From assembly GCA_934435205.1 (NCBI GenBank), contig CAKSAK010000008.1:49678-113677 (forward strand): a DNA stretch of 64,000 nucleotides, read 5' to 3'. Shown here in pieces: positions 23,855 through 32,009 of the stretch. Each line of letters starts with the position of its first letter. Position 1 is the stretch's first letter. Source of the stretch: an uncultured Ruminococcus sp. Lineage in GTDB: Bacteria > Bacillota > Clostridia > Oscillospirales > Ruminococcaceae. The notes below the pieces were generated by a model, which saw only the letters and a list, made by a program, of their open reading frames with translations, was not told the origin of the DNA and made no database searches. The position numbers and the translations under genes were made by a program.

Positions 23855-24823
23855 ATGCGAAGATTCAGAAGATTAAGAGCAAACCCAGCAATGAGAAGAA
23901 TGGTTTGCGAAACAAGGTTAAATGCGGCAGACTTTATCTACCCGATTTTTGTGGCAGAGGGCAATGACATCATGAAGCCTGTTGACTCTATGCCGACAGT
24001 TTATCAGTATTCTATAGACAATTTGGAGCAGATCTTGCCGAAGATAGCAGACAGCGGGATATCAGGCTTGCTTATTTTCGGCATACCAGAGAAAAAAGAT
24101 GAGCTTGCAACGGAGGCTTACAATGACAAGGGCGTTACACAGCAGGCAATAAGATACATCAAAGAGCATTATCCTGACCTGCTTATTATTGCAGACGTTT
24201 GTCTTTGCGAATACACCAGCCATGGACACTGCGGAGTTGTCAAGGGCGACAAGATACTCAATGACAGCACTTTGCCGCTTCTTTGCAAAATGGCGGTGAG
24301 CCTTGCAAGGGCTGGCGCTGACATTATCGCACCCTCTGACATGATGGACGGCAGAGTTGCGGCGATAAGAACGGCACTTGACGAGAATGACCTCACTGAC
24401 ATTCCTATAATGTCATACAGCGCAAAATTTGCTTCAGGATATTATTCACCATTCCGTGACGCAGCAGAATCTGCGCCATGCTTTGGCGACAGAAAGTCAT
24501 ATCAGATGGACCCTTGCAACGGACGTGAGGCTCTCCGTGAGATAGAGGACGATATCGAGGAGGGGGCTGACATGGTAATGGTGAAGCCTGCTCTTTGTTA
24601 TCTTGACATACTCAGGGCGGCAAGGGACAGATATGATCTGCCTATTGCGGCATACAACGTAAGCGGTGAGTTCTCTATGGTAAAAGCGGCGGCACAGCTT
24701 GGCTGGATAGACGAGAAGCGTATCGTTCTTGAAAATCTCACTGCTATAAAGCGTGCAGGTGCGGACATTATCATAACATACCATGCTCTTGACGCCGCAA
24801 AATGGATAAAGGAGGACAAGTAA
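23855..24823 (+). CDS. hemB: delta-aminolevulinic acid dehydratase (porphobilinogen synthase)
   Basis: HemB condenses two 5-aminolevulinate molecules to porphobilinogen. The 322-residue protein contains the metal-binding CLCEYTSHGHCG, the first active lysine in SYSAKFASGYYSPFRDA and the Schiff-base lysine in MVMVKPALCYLD, followed by YNVSGEFSMVKAA. The Cys-rich metal site indicates the zinc-dependent type. GAGAGGAAG precedes the ATG. Its stop shares one base with the hemL start. Confidence 0.97.
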   Translation: MRRFRRLRANPAMRRMVCETRLNAADFIYPIFVAEGNDIMKPVDSMPTVYQYSIDNLEQILPKIADSGISGLLIFGIPEKKDELATEAYNDKGVTQQAIRYIKEHYPDLLIIADVCLCEYTSHGHCGVVKGDKILNDSTLPLLCKMAVSLARAGADIIAPSDMMDGRVAAIRTALDENDLTDIPIMSYSAKFASGYYSPFRDAAESAPCFGDRKSYQMDPCNGREALREIEDDIEEGADMVMVKPALCYLDILRAARDRYDLPIAAYNVSGEFSMVKAAAQLGWIDEKRIVLENLTAIKRAGADIIITYHALDAAKWIKEDK

Positions 24824-26082
24824 TGAACACTTCAAAGTCCGAACAGCTTTACAAAACTGCCTGCGGTTTTATGCCAGGTGGAGTGAACAGCCCTGTTAGA
24901 GCCTGCAAGGCGGTTGGCACTGTTCCGCTTTTTATCGACCATGCAAAAGGGTCAAGGATATGGGACGAGGACGGAAACGAGTTCATCGACTATGTATGCT
25001 CATGGGGGCCGAACATTCTTGGTCACTGCTGTGAGCCTGTGATAAATGCGGTGAAGGCCGCCTGCGACAAGGGGCTTACCTTCGGCGCTTGCCACAAGGG
25101 CGAGATAACCTTGGCGGAGCTTATAAAAAAGCATTTTCCGTCTATGGAAATGCTCAGGCTCGTAAACTCAGGCACAGAAGCTGTCATGAGCGCAATAAGA
25201 GCCGCAAGAGGTTTCACTGGCAGGGACAAGATAATAAAATTCGAGGGCTGTTATCACGGTCACTCGGACGGACTGCTTGTAAAGGCAGGCTCAGGGCTTA
25301 TGACTCAGGCTATCCCCTCGGGTGCAGGAGTGACAGAGGGCTGCACAAGGGACACTCTTCTTGCAAAATACAATGACACTGCTTCTGTAGAAAAGCTTTT
25401 TGAGGAATACGGCAGCGAGATAGCCGCACTTATCGTTGAGCCATGCGCCGCAAACATGGGCGTTGTTCCGCCTGAAAAGGGTTTTCTTGAATTTCTCAGA
25501 GAGATAACGAAAAAGCACGGCACTGTGCTTATATTTGACGAAGTTATAACAGGCTTCAGGCTTTCAGATGGGGGAGCTTCAAAATATTTCGGAGTTATCC
25601 CTGACATGACCACCCTTGGCAAGATAGTGGGGGGAGGAATGCCCCTTGCCTGCTATGGAGGAAAGCTTGAGATAATGCAGTGCGTTGCGCCCCTTGGCTC
25701 TGTTTATCAGGCAGGAACACTGTCGGGAAACCCATGCGCAGTGGCGGCAGGAATAGAAACTATCAGGCAGATAGAGAGTATACCAAACTTTTATGAGGAG
25801 CTTGACAGAAAGTCGGCTATGATAGAAAACGCCATTAAAGAAAAGGGTCTGAACGTGAACCGCTGCGGTTCGCTCATGACGGTATTTTTCAATGACGAGA
25901 GAGTGAAAAGCTATGACGAGGCTAGGGCTTGCGACACAGAAAGCTACGGCAGATACTACCGCCATATGCTTCAAAGCGGCATTTACACTGCACCGTCGCA
26001 ATTCGAGGCGATGTTTGTTTCCTACGCACACAGTGACGAGGACATAGCAAAAACTATAGATGCGATAAAAGCTTACAGATAA
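24823..26082 (+). CDS. hemL: glutamate-1-semialdehyde 2,1-aminomutase
   Basis: HemL converts glutamate-1-semialdehyde to 5-aminolevulinate with pyridoxal phosphate. The ATG at 24823 follows AAAGGAGG. The 419-residue protein shows CGFMPGGVNSPVRACKAVG, VNSGTEAVMSAIRAARG, the YHGHSDGLLVKAGSG loop, FDEVITGFR and the PLP lysine in TTLGKIVGGGMPLACYGG. It closes the operon; a strong terminator follows. Confidence 0.97.
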   Translation: MNTSKSEQLYKTACGFMPGGVNSPVRACKAVGTVPLFIDHAKGSRIWDEDGNEFIDYVCSWGPNILGHCCEPVINAVKAACDKGLTFGACHKGEITLAELIKKHFPSMEMLRLVNSGTEAVMSAIRAARGFTGRDKIIKFEGCYHGHSDGLLVKAGSGLMTQAIPSGAGVTEGCTRDTLLAKYNDTASVEKLFEEYGSEIAALIVEPCAANMGVVPPEKGFLEFLREITKKHGTVLIFDEVITGFRLSDGGASKYFGVIPDMTTLGKIVGGGMPLACYGGKLEIMQCVAPLGSVYQAGTLSGNPCAVAAGIETIRQIESIPNFYEELDRKSAMIENAIKEKGLNVNRCGSLMTVFFNDERVKSYDEARACDTESYGRYYRHMLQSGIYTAPSQFEAMFVSYAHSDEDIAKTIDAIKAYR

Positions 26083-26083
26083 G

Positions 26084-26126
26084 AAAAAACGGAGCTGTTC
26101 GGTTTATTTGAACAGCTCCGTTTTTC
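26084..26126 (+). terminator. terminator of the hem operon
   Basis: AAAAACGGAGCTGTTC pairs with GAACAGCTCCGTTTTT. It also faces the convergent hypE gene and may serve both. Confidence 0.85.
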
Positions 26127-26147
26127 TGTATACTTCTATAGACATAG

Positions 26148-26277
26148 GTAGGGGCGAACAGTGTTCGCCCGCCTGTTTTTATCGCAAATTTATATTGACA
26201 AGCCACATTGCCTAATACTGTGTGGATATCACGAATTTGTCAGGATACCTAAACGGGCGAACGCTGTTCGCCCCTAC
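26148..26277. repeat. pair of GGGCGAAC palindromes forming a long inverted repeat
   Basis: GTAGGGGCGAAC-AGTGTTCGCCCG (26148-26171) and CGGGCGAACGCTGTTCGCCCCTAC (26254-26277) are each palindromic and also inverted copies of each other, bounding about 82 bases of AT-rich DNA. This is MITE-like. It fills the gap between the convergent hemL and hypE genes. Confidence 0.75.
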
Positions 26278-26311
26278 AATGTGCCAACGTGTTATGCAGG
26301 ATATTTTTATA

Positions 26312-27319
26312 TCAGCAGATCCTAGGGAGAAGTTCTCCGCCAGGCTGTGGGAGGAGGGTCTGTGAGCCTATCTCTGTTTTCATTACAACTCTGCCTGCGT
26401 TATCCTCTGTGACTTCGCCTATGATTGCGGCATTCTCTGAGTTTTTGCATTTTCTAAGGGCAGAAACTATATCCTCTGCCTTGTCTTTTGGTGCGAAAAT
26501 CACAAGTCTGCCCTCGCAGGCAAGATACAATGGTTCTAAGCCCAACATTCCGCACACGCCTTTTACTTCGTCTGCAACAGGTATTTTCTCAGCGTCAAGG
26601 GTTATTCCCACACCGCTTTGTCCTGCTATCTCGTAAAGGACAGTGCCTACACCGCCTCTTGTTGCATCACGGATAACGTGGATATCGTTTGTAACATCAA
26701 ACATTGCTTTTACGTTAGCCCAGAGGGGTGCGCAGTCGCTTGTTACGTCTGCTTCTATGCCGAACTCGTCACGGGCCAAAAGAATTGTACATCCGTGTCT
26801 GCCGATATCTCCCGACACGATAACTGCATCGCCTGCTTTGGCAAGCTTGCCCGAAGTGTTGGCGTTATCCATTATCCTGCCTATGCCTGTGGTGGTGATG
26901 AAAACGCCGTCTACCTGACCTTTTCCTGCCACCTTGGTGTCACCTGCACATATCTCGACCCCTGCTTCCTTGGCGGTCTTTGCCATTGCGGCGGCTATCT
27001 CCTCAAGCTTATCCATTGGAAAGCCCTCCTCGATAACGAAAGCACAGGAGAGATACAAAGGCTTTGCACCCATGCAGGAAAGGTCGTTCACTGTGCCGCA
27101 AATACTTAGCTTGCCGATATTTCCTCCTGCAAATTCGTATGGGGAAACTATAAAGCCGTCTGTGGTGAATGCTATCTTGCCCTTTTCCATGGAAAGCACG
27201 GCGGCGTCGTCGGCTGTCAGGTCAGGGTTAGCGAAATGCTCCTTGAACACACGGTCGATAAGCTCGGAGGTCTGCTTTCCTCCTGCGCCGTGGGCAAGGG
27301 TAACAAATTTGTCTGTCAT
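26312..27319 (-). CDS. hypE: hydrogenase maturation protein HypE
   Basis: HypE dehydrates a carbamoyl group on its last Cys to a thiocyanate, the cyanide donor for the [NiFe] centre. The 335-residue protein begins VTLAHGAGGKQTSELID, has DDAAVL, the ATP-binding CAGDTKVAGKGQVDGVFITT, a RDATRGGVGTVLYEIA block, and ends PRIC, the essential C-terminal Cys. GAGGAATTATT is its ribosome site. It is the last gene of the minus-strand hyd/nif-like/hyp series. Confidence 0.96.
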   Translation of the reverse strand: MTDKFVTLAHGAGGKQTSELIDRVFKEHFANPDLTADDAAVLSMEKGKIAFTTDGFIVSPYEFAGGNIGKLSICGTVNDLSCMGAKPLYLSCAFVIEEGFPMDKLEEIAAAMAKTAKEAGVEICAGDTKVAGKGQVDGVFITTTGIGRIMDNANTSGKLAKAGDAVIVSGDIGRHGCTILLARDEFGIEADVTSDCAPLWANVKAMFDVTNDIHVIRDATRGGVGTVLYEIAGQSGVGITLDAEKIPVADEVKGVCGMLGLEPLYLACEGRLVIFAPKDKAEDIVSALRKCKNSENAAIIGEVTEDNAGRVVMKTEIGSQTLLPQPGGELLPRIC

Positions 27320-27374
27320 AATAATTCCTCTTTTCTTTTGTTAGGTAAATGAAATCAAGCATAAAATTTCGCTC

Positions 27375-27749
27375 CTATCGTTTTCCTGTCAGTATAAAAT
27401 CTATAAGCTTTTGCACATCGTCAAAGTCGTCATAATCACCTGTTATGCCCTCTCGATGATAAGCAACGCCATTTTGCTCATTTATCTCAAGGCGGTCAAG
27501 CAATGCCTCTTTGCCATATCGTCTCACAAACATTGTGAAGCCATAGGGCTTTATCTTCCCAAGCAGCCCCTTGCGGCAATCCTCTGTACATTCATAACAG
27601 CCTGCAAGACCTTTTTCTATGGAGCATTTTCTGTTTTCGCACCAGCCTTTATCGGGACATTCCCCTGAGTTACAGCCCATGCAATGTTCATTTTCAGAGC
27701 ATAGACAGCAGGCAAGTCCACAGCGTGCAATGCCAAGTTCACGTTTCAT
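27375..27749 (-). CDS. DUF3795 Cys-rich protein
   Basis: The ATG at 27749 has GGGGAGTG upstream; the 15-base-longer frame lacks a site. The product is 124 residues. The first 70 hold many Cys in close pairs (ARCGLACCLCSENEHCMGCN, then CPDKGWCENRKCS, GCYECTEDC), the pattern of DUF3795 proteins, likely metal-binding. The rest (YGFTMFVRRYGKEALLDRLE) is a small helical tail. It sits between hypD and hypE, an unusual position suggesting an accessory role in iron or nickel centre assembly, but its function is unknown. Confidence 0.75.
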   Translation of the reverse strand: MKRELGIARCGLACCLCSENEHCMGCNSGECPDKGWCENRKCSIEKGLAGCYECTEDCRKGLLGKIKPYGFTMFVRRYGKEALLDRLEINEQNGVAYHREGITGDYDDFDDVQKLIDFILTGKR

Positions 27750-27773
27750 TATATCACTCCCCATATTTACATA

Positions 27774-28832
27774 TTACAAATTGCCATACTGATAATATGC
27801 CGAGCAAGCGCCCTCGTTGGATACCATGCAAGCACCGACTGGGTGGAGCGGTGTGCAGACCTTGCCGAAAACCTTGCAATCTGAGGGCTTGCATTTGCCC
27901 TGCAAAACATCTCCACAGCGGCAGGCTGGGTTTGGTTTGCCTGTTATTTTCGGCAGGGAGAATTTCTTTCGTGCGTCAAAGTCGGCATACTCGTCACGGA
28001 GTATCATGCCTGACATTGGTATAATGCCAAGTCCACGCCACTCGCTGTCGCAGGGGGTCATGACCTTTTCCATAAGCTTTATGGCGGCTGGGTTGCCCTC
28101 TGGCTTTACTACTCTAGGATAGCAGTTTCTGAAAAACGGCTCGCCACGCTGAGAAAGCTCTATGGTAACAGCAAGAGCCGTAAGAAGTTCAGCAGCCGTA
28201 AAGCCCGTAACAACGCCTGAAACGCCCTTTTTCACAAGCTCCTCGCACACAGCTGTGCCTGTGATAGCGTTGACGTGGCCTGGGTACAAAAATGCGTCTG
28301 CGCTTCCCTCCAAAGCCTTATAGGCGTTTGGCATGGTCTTGTTCGCACCAAGTATAGAGAAGTTTTCAAGCCCCAGCTTTTTGGCTTTTTCTACTGCAAG
28401 GCAGGCTGATGGGGTGGTAGTTTCAAAGCCAACGGCAAGAAACACCACCTGCTCGTCTCTATGGCTTTCGGCATATGAAACTGCGTCAAGGGGTGAATAG
28501 ACCGTCTTTATCACAGCACCCTTTGACCTTGCACCTGCAAGGCTCATTTCTGTTCCGGGAACTCTTATAAGGTCGCCAAAAGTGCATATCACCGCACCTT
28601 TTTCAAGGGCGAGCATACAAGCCTCGTCGATAAAGCCCACAGGGGTAACGCACACTGGACAGCCAGGACCTGAGATAAGCTCAACGCTCTCAGGGAGAAG
28701 CTTTCTTATGCCGAGCCTGAATATCTCGTGGGTGTGAGTTCCGCAGACCTCCATTATGCGGAGCTTTTTGCCGTCCTCACGTTTGTAGGAGCTTATTATC
28801 TCCTTTGCATTTTCTATAGTGTTCGTATTCAT
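27774..28832 (-). CDS. hypD: hydrogenase maturation protein HypD
   Basis: HypD, with HypC, holds the iron that becomes Fe(CN)2CO. The 352-residue protein has the redox Cys in MEVCGTHTHEI, the SGPGCPVCVTP motif, an FGDLIRVPG block, and VGFETTTPSACLA. The C-terminal Cys that bind a [4Fe-4S] cluster lie in CRCGDVLQGKCKPSDC and FGKVCTPLHPVGACMVS. It overlaps hypC by four bases. Confidence 0.97.
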   Translation of the reverse strand: MNTNTIENAKEIISSYKREDGKKLRIMEVCGTHTHEIFRLGIRKLLPESVELISGPGCPVCVTPVGFIDEACMLALEKGAVICTFGDLIRVPGTEMSLAGARSKGAVIKTVYSPLDAVSYAESHRDEQVVFLAVGFETTTPSACLAVEKAKKLGLENFSILGANKTMPNAYKALEGSADAFLYPGHVNAITGTAVCEELVKKGVSGVVTGFTAAELLTALAVTIELSQRGEPFFRNCYPRVVKPEGNPAAIKLMEKVMTPCDSEWRGLGIIPMSGMILRDEYADFDARKKFSLPKITGKPNPACRCGDVLQGKCKPSDCKVFGKVCTPLHPVGACMVSNEGACSAYYQYGNL

Positions 28833-29038
28833 TGGATACTCTCCATTATCTCGTCAGTTTCCTCGCTATCGTCAGAGGTTATCTTTGCGATAGCCACCCC
28901 TGCGTGTACCATAACGTAATCCCCGACTTCAAGATCGTCGATAAGGTCGGCGGAAACCTCTCTTTTTGCACCGCTTGCGTCAATAACAGCAGTGCCTTCG
29001 TTTACACTTACAACTTTTGCAGATAAACCTACACACAT
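28829..29038 (-). CDS. hypC: hydrogenase maturation chaperone HypC
   Basis: A 69-residue protein beginning MCVGLSAKVV, with the essential Cys at position 2, then a small barrel with DYVMVHAGVAIAKI. HypC carries the Fe(CN)2CO unit between HypD and the hydrogenase large subunit. The ATG follows GGAGG. A 290-base gap with several palindromes lies between it and hypF upstream. Confidence 0.95.
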   Translation of the reverse strand: MCVGLSAKVVSVNEGTAVIDASGAKREVSADLIDDLEVGDYVMVHAGVAIAKITSDDSEETDEIMESIQ

Positions 29039-29039
29039 A

Positions 29040-29328
29040 TAAATACCTCCAAAAAATTAAATCTATATCACCAAGTCGAAATCACAGAGCAAAAAATAAG
29101 ATACACAGGCGACCAGAGGTCGCCCCAGCTTATTGAAAAAGTTCGACAAAAGCGGGACGTCGAGGGCGCCGTCCCCTACAATTGGCGTAAATACGCTGTT
29201 TATATGTAGGGGCGAACAGCATTCGCCTGTTATTTTGGTGTTTTTCAACAGTCTCAGGCGACCAAAGGTCGCCCAGAAAATAAGATAAATCGCCGCAGGC
29301 GATACCTTAATTCCTCATTCCTCATTCC
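29040..29328. repeat. palindrome-rich gap between hypF and hypC
   Basis: No gene is seen. It contains four dispersed palindromes: CAGGCGACC..GGTCGCCC at 29106-29126 and 29255-29274, the GGGACG..CGTCCC element at 29154-29181, and the GTAGGGGCGAAC element at 29206-29230. A heptamer repeat borders hypF. Confidence 0.7.
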
Positions 29329-29341
29329 TCATTCCTCATTC
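29312..29341 (-). repeat. tandem heptamer GAATGAG x4 across the hypF stop
   Basis: On the minus strand GAATGAG is repeated about four times. The hypF stop codon (TGA at 29329-29331) lies within it, and the protein ends LNEE. Gain or loss of a 7-base unit would not remove the first stop. Confidence 0.8.
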
Positions 29342-31608
29342 AGATAAAACGCTTGTCCCAAAGCTATGCCACCGTCATTGGCAGGCACAAGGCTGTGGAT
29401 AAGCACCCTCAGCCCCATTTTTTCAAGACGGCATTTCACCATTTTAAGCAGAAGCTTGTTCTGAAAAACTCCGCCGCTCAAAGCGCAAACTTTTACGCCT
29501 GTCCTCTCGCTTATTATCCTGCACGCCTGCGCTGTCATATCCGCAAGAAGTGAGTGGAACTCATAAGCAAGGCGGTTTTTGTCCTCACCATTTTGCACCC
29601 CGTCACAAAGTCTTTTGACAAGTGCCTGAGTGCAGAGCATTATCCTGCCCTCTTTTTCGGCAGTGAGCTTTTCCATAGGCTCGTAATTGCCGAAAGGCTC
29701 ACGGCTGAATTTTTCTGCCGCAAACTGCAACGCCATGGAAGCTTCGCCCTCAAAGGTTGAAGAACGCCTTATGCCAAGCACCGCAGAAGCGGCGTCAAAA
29801 AGCCGTCCTGCGCTTGTGGAGCTTACTGCGTTTACTTTTTTCTCTGCCATTATGGACAGAAGCTTGTACTCTTTCGCTGTACAAATACCAAGTTTTTCAC
29901 AGATCTCTCCGCCCCTTTCCCCATAGGCTGAGCCTGCAATCATTGCGGCGATACGCCAGCCTTCTTTAGAGGAAAGATCGCCGCCCACCTGCATGAAGGG
30001 CTTTATGCTTCCCATGCGCTCAAAGCCTGTGCGGTCGCAGAGAAGTATCTCTCCGCCCCATATGGTGCCGTCTGTGCCAAAGCCTGTGCCGTCATATGAT
30101 ACGCCTATGACCTTTTCACTATAATCATTTTCTGCCATGCAGGATAGGATATGAGCATAGTGGTGCTGGACTTTTTTCAGCGGAAGGTCAAGCCCCTCGG
30201 CAAATGCCACTGTATTGTACTTGGGGTGCATATCGCAGACAACCTTTTGCGGTGTTGCTTCCAAAAGCTCGCACATACGCTTCACGGACTCATCAAGCGC
30301 CTTTACAGTGCGGATATCAGCCATATCCCCCACATAGGAAGAGAGATAATAAAGGCTTCCCTTTCTGATACAGAACGTATTTTTAAGCTCACCGCCTATG
30401 GCAAGGGTCTGACCTTTATCACTGCATGATGTCATAACAGGCAATGGTGCATATCCTCTTGAACGCCTTATGATGTAAGGCTTGCCCTCAAAGGTGTCCA
30501 TGACGGTATCGTCTGAGCGTATGAGTATACGCCTATTGTGGGAAAGTATAAGGTCGCAGAAATTCGCTATCTCGCTGAGGGCGTCCTCGTCGCTTCGGCA
30601 GATAGGCGCACCACGGACGTTTCCGCTGGTCATAACAAGGCTGTCGGTCATTTTCACGCCGTCGTCATAATCAAAAAGAAGCAGATGCAAAGGTGCATAT
30701 GGGAGCATTACTCCCACTGTGGGATTATCGGGTGCAACGCTTTCGCAAAGGCTTCCGCTAGTTTTTTTATCAAGAAGCACGATAGGCTTTTGCCAGCCTG
30801 TGAGAAGCTTTTCCTGCACTTCGCCAAAATCGCACTCACGCCTTGCGGTGAAAATATCTTTCAGCATGACGGCAAGTGGTTTTGCAGGGCGGTTTTTAAG
30901 CTCTCTGAGCCTTTTTACTGCACTTTCGTTCTTTGCGTCACAGCAAAGATGAAAACCGCCTATGCCCTTGACCGCTATTATTTTTCCTGCCATGACGGCT
31001 TTTCTTGCGGCGGTGATAGCCTCAGCGTCTTTCTTTTCACTGCCTATGATATAGACCTCCGGACCGCATTTGTTGCAACACACGGGCTGTGCGTCATAAC
31101 GCCTTGTGGCAGGGTCGGTATACTCCTCCTCGCAGTCTTTGCACATTGGAAAGTCAGCCATTGTGGTGCGAACTCTGTCATAGGGCATAGAGTCCATAAT
31201 AGTGAGCCTTGGACCGCACTGAGTACAGTTTATAAAAGGGTGGAGATATCTTCTGTTTGTTTTGTCAAAAAGCTCCGCCTTGCATTTTTCGCACACTGCG
31301 ATGTCAGGAGAAACGAAAATATCCCCTTTTTCCTTTTCGCTGTCGATTATCTCAAAGCTGTCAAAAGGCGGTTTGTCGGCGTGGGCGGAAATAATCTCCA
31401 TTACCACCGAACGCTCAGGGGGACGGTTTTCAAGGGCTTTTTTCAGCTCGTCCACAGCCTTTTCACTGCCCTGTGCGTGTATCTCAACATAAGAGCCTTT
31501 GTTTGCCACAGTTCCGCAAAGCCCAAGGTCTGCCGCTTCACGGCTCACAAAGGGTCGAAAACCCACGCCCTGAACGATACCATAAACACGAATTATTTCA
31601 GTTTTCAT
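29329..31608 (-). CDS. hypF: carbamoyltransferase HypF
   Basis: HypF makes the carbamoyl group passed to HypE. The 759-residue protein has an N-terminal acylphosphatase domain (YGIVQGVGFRPFVSREA, 1-90), paired zinc fingers (CEKCKAEL, INCTQCGPR, CKDCEEEYTDPATRRYDAQP, CCNKCGPE), a YrdC-like domain (about 195-380, VKGIGGFHLCCDA) and a Kae1-like domain (from about 390) with HHYAHILSCMAEN and GVSYDGTGFGTDG. All catalytic parts are present. It overlaps the next upstream gene by one or two bases. Confidence 0.97.
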   Translation of the reverse strand: MKTEIIRVYGIVQGVGFRPFVSREAADLGLCGTVANKGSYVEIHAQGSEKAVDELKKALENRPPERSVVMEIISAHADKPPFDSFEIIDSEKEKGDIFVSPDIAVCEKCKAELFDKTNRRYLHPFINCTQCGPRLTIMDSMPYDRVRTTMADFPMCKDCEEEYTDPATRRYDAQPVCCNKCGPEVYIIGSEKKDAEAITAARKAVMAGKIIAVKGIGGFHLCCDAKNESAVKRLRELKNRPAKPLAVMLKDIFTARRECDFGEVQEKLLTGWQKPIVLLDKKTSGSLCESVAPDNPTVGVMLPYAPLHLLLFDYDDGVKMTDSLVMTSGNVRGAPICRSDEDALSEIANFCDLILSHNRRILIRSDDTVMDTFEGKPYIIRRSRGYAPLPVMTSCSDKGQTLAIGGELKNTFCIRKGSLYYLSSYVGDMADIRTVKALDESVKRMCELLEATPQKVVCDMHPKYNTVAFAEGLDLPLKKVQHHYAHILSCMAENDYSEKVIGVSYDGTGFGTDGTIWGGEILLCDRTGFERMGSIKPFMQVGGDLSSKEGWRIAAMIAGSAYGERGGEICEKLGICTAKEYKLLSIMAEKKVNAVSSTSAGRLFDAASAVLGIRRSSTFEGEASMALQFAAEKFSREPFGNYEPMEKLTAEKEGRIMLCTQALVKRLCDGVQNGEDKNRLAYEFHSLLADMTAQACRIISERTGVKVCALSGGVFQNKLLLKMVKCRLEKMGLRVLIHSLVPANDGGIALGQAFYLNEE

Positions 31609-32009
31609 CAGATAAGCTCCCTGACGGTGTCCTTTATCTCGTCCTCGGCTTCACTGCTGAGAACGTCTATAAGCACGTCCTCGAACTCTTCGCCGTCCTG
31701 ACCCTCATCTATGGCGGCATTTCTGAGCCTGCCGAGCATTCTCACAGTATGCACTGTAGGTCTGCGACGGACGGAGTCCATGAGAATGTTCTCATACCCT
31801 CTGCCGTAAAACTGCTCCATATATCTCACCACGGCACTTGTCATGCTGATATCAGCCATGGGGTGTCTTTCAAGAAATCTCAGCAGGGGCAAAACGGCGT
31901 TTATGCCCTCTCCGCTTTCGTCAAGCTCCTCCATGCAGTTTTCAGCTTCATATTCAAACTCCTCTGAGCCGAGATATTCTTCAAGACGTTCTATAATTTC
32001 TTCTGTCAT
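31608..32009 (-). CDS. acidic hypothetical protein between nitrogenase-like genes and hypF
   Basis: The 133-residue protein is all-helical by pattern and strongly acidic (EEIIERLEEYLGSEEFEYEA, MEELDESGEGINAVLPLLRF, VRMLGRLRNAAIDEGQDGEE). It may be a short HEAT-like repeat protein. It has no Cys cluster or membrane segment. It overlaps the K-like gene upstream and the hypF start downstream, so it is translated with them. Family and function not recognised; a scaffold for the neighbouring reductase is a guess. Confidence 0.65.
   Translation of the reverse strand: MTEEIIERLEEYLGSEEFEYEAENCMEELDESGEGINAVLPLLRFLERHPMADISMTSAVVRYMEQFYGRGYENILMDSVRRRPTVHTVRMLGRLRNAAIDEGQDGEEFEDVLIDVLSSEAEDEIKDTVRELI

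Noticed and set aside
29106..29280. CRISPR array
   Set aside because: The repeats are few, of three different sequences, internally palindromic, without regular spacers or cas genes.
30538..31701. 387-codon plus-strand frame opposite hypF
   Set aside because: Runs antisense through a complete and well-conserved hypF; composition is typical of a shadow frame.
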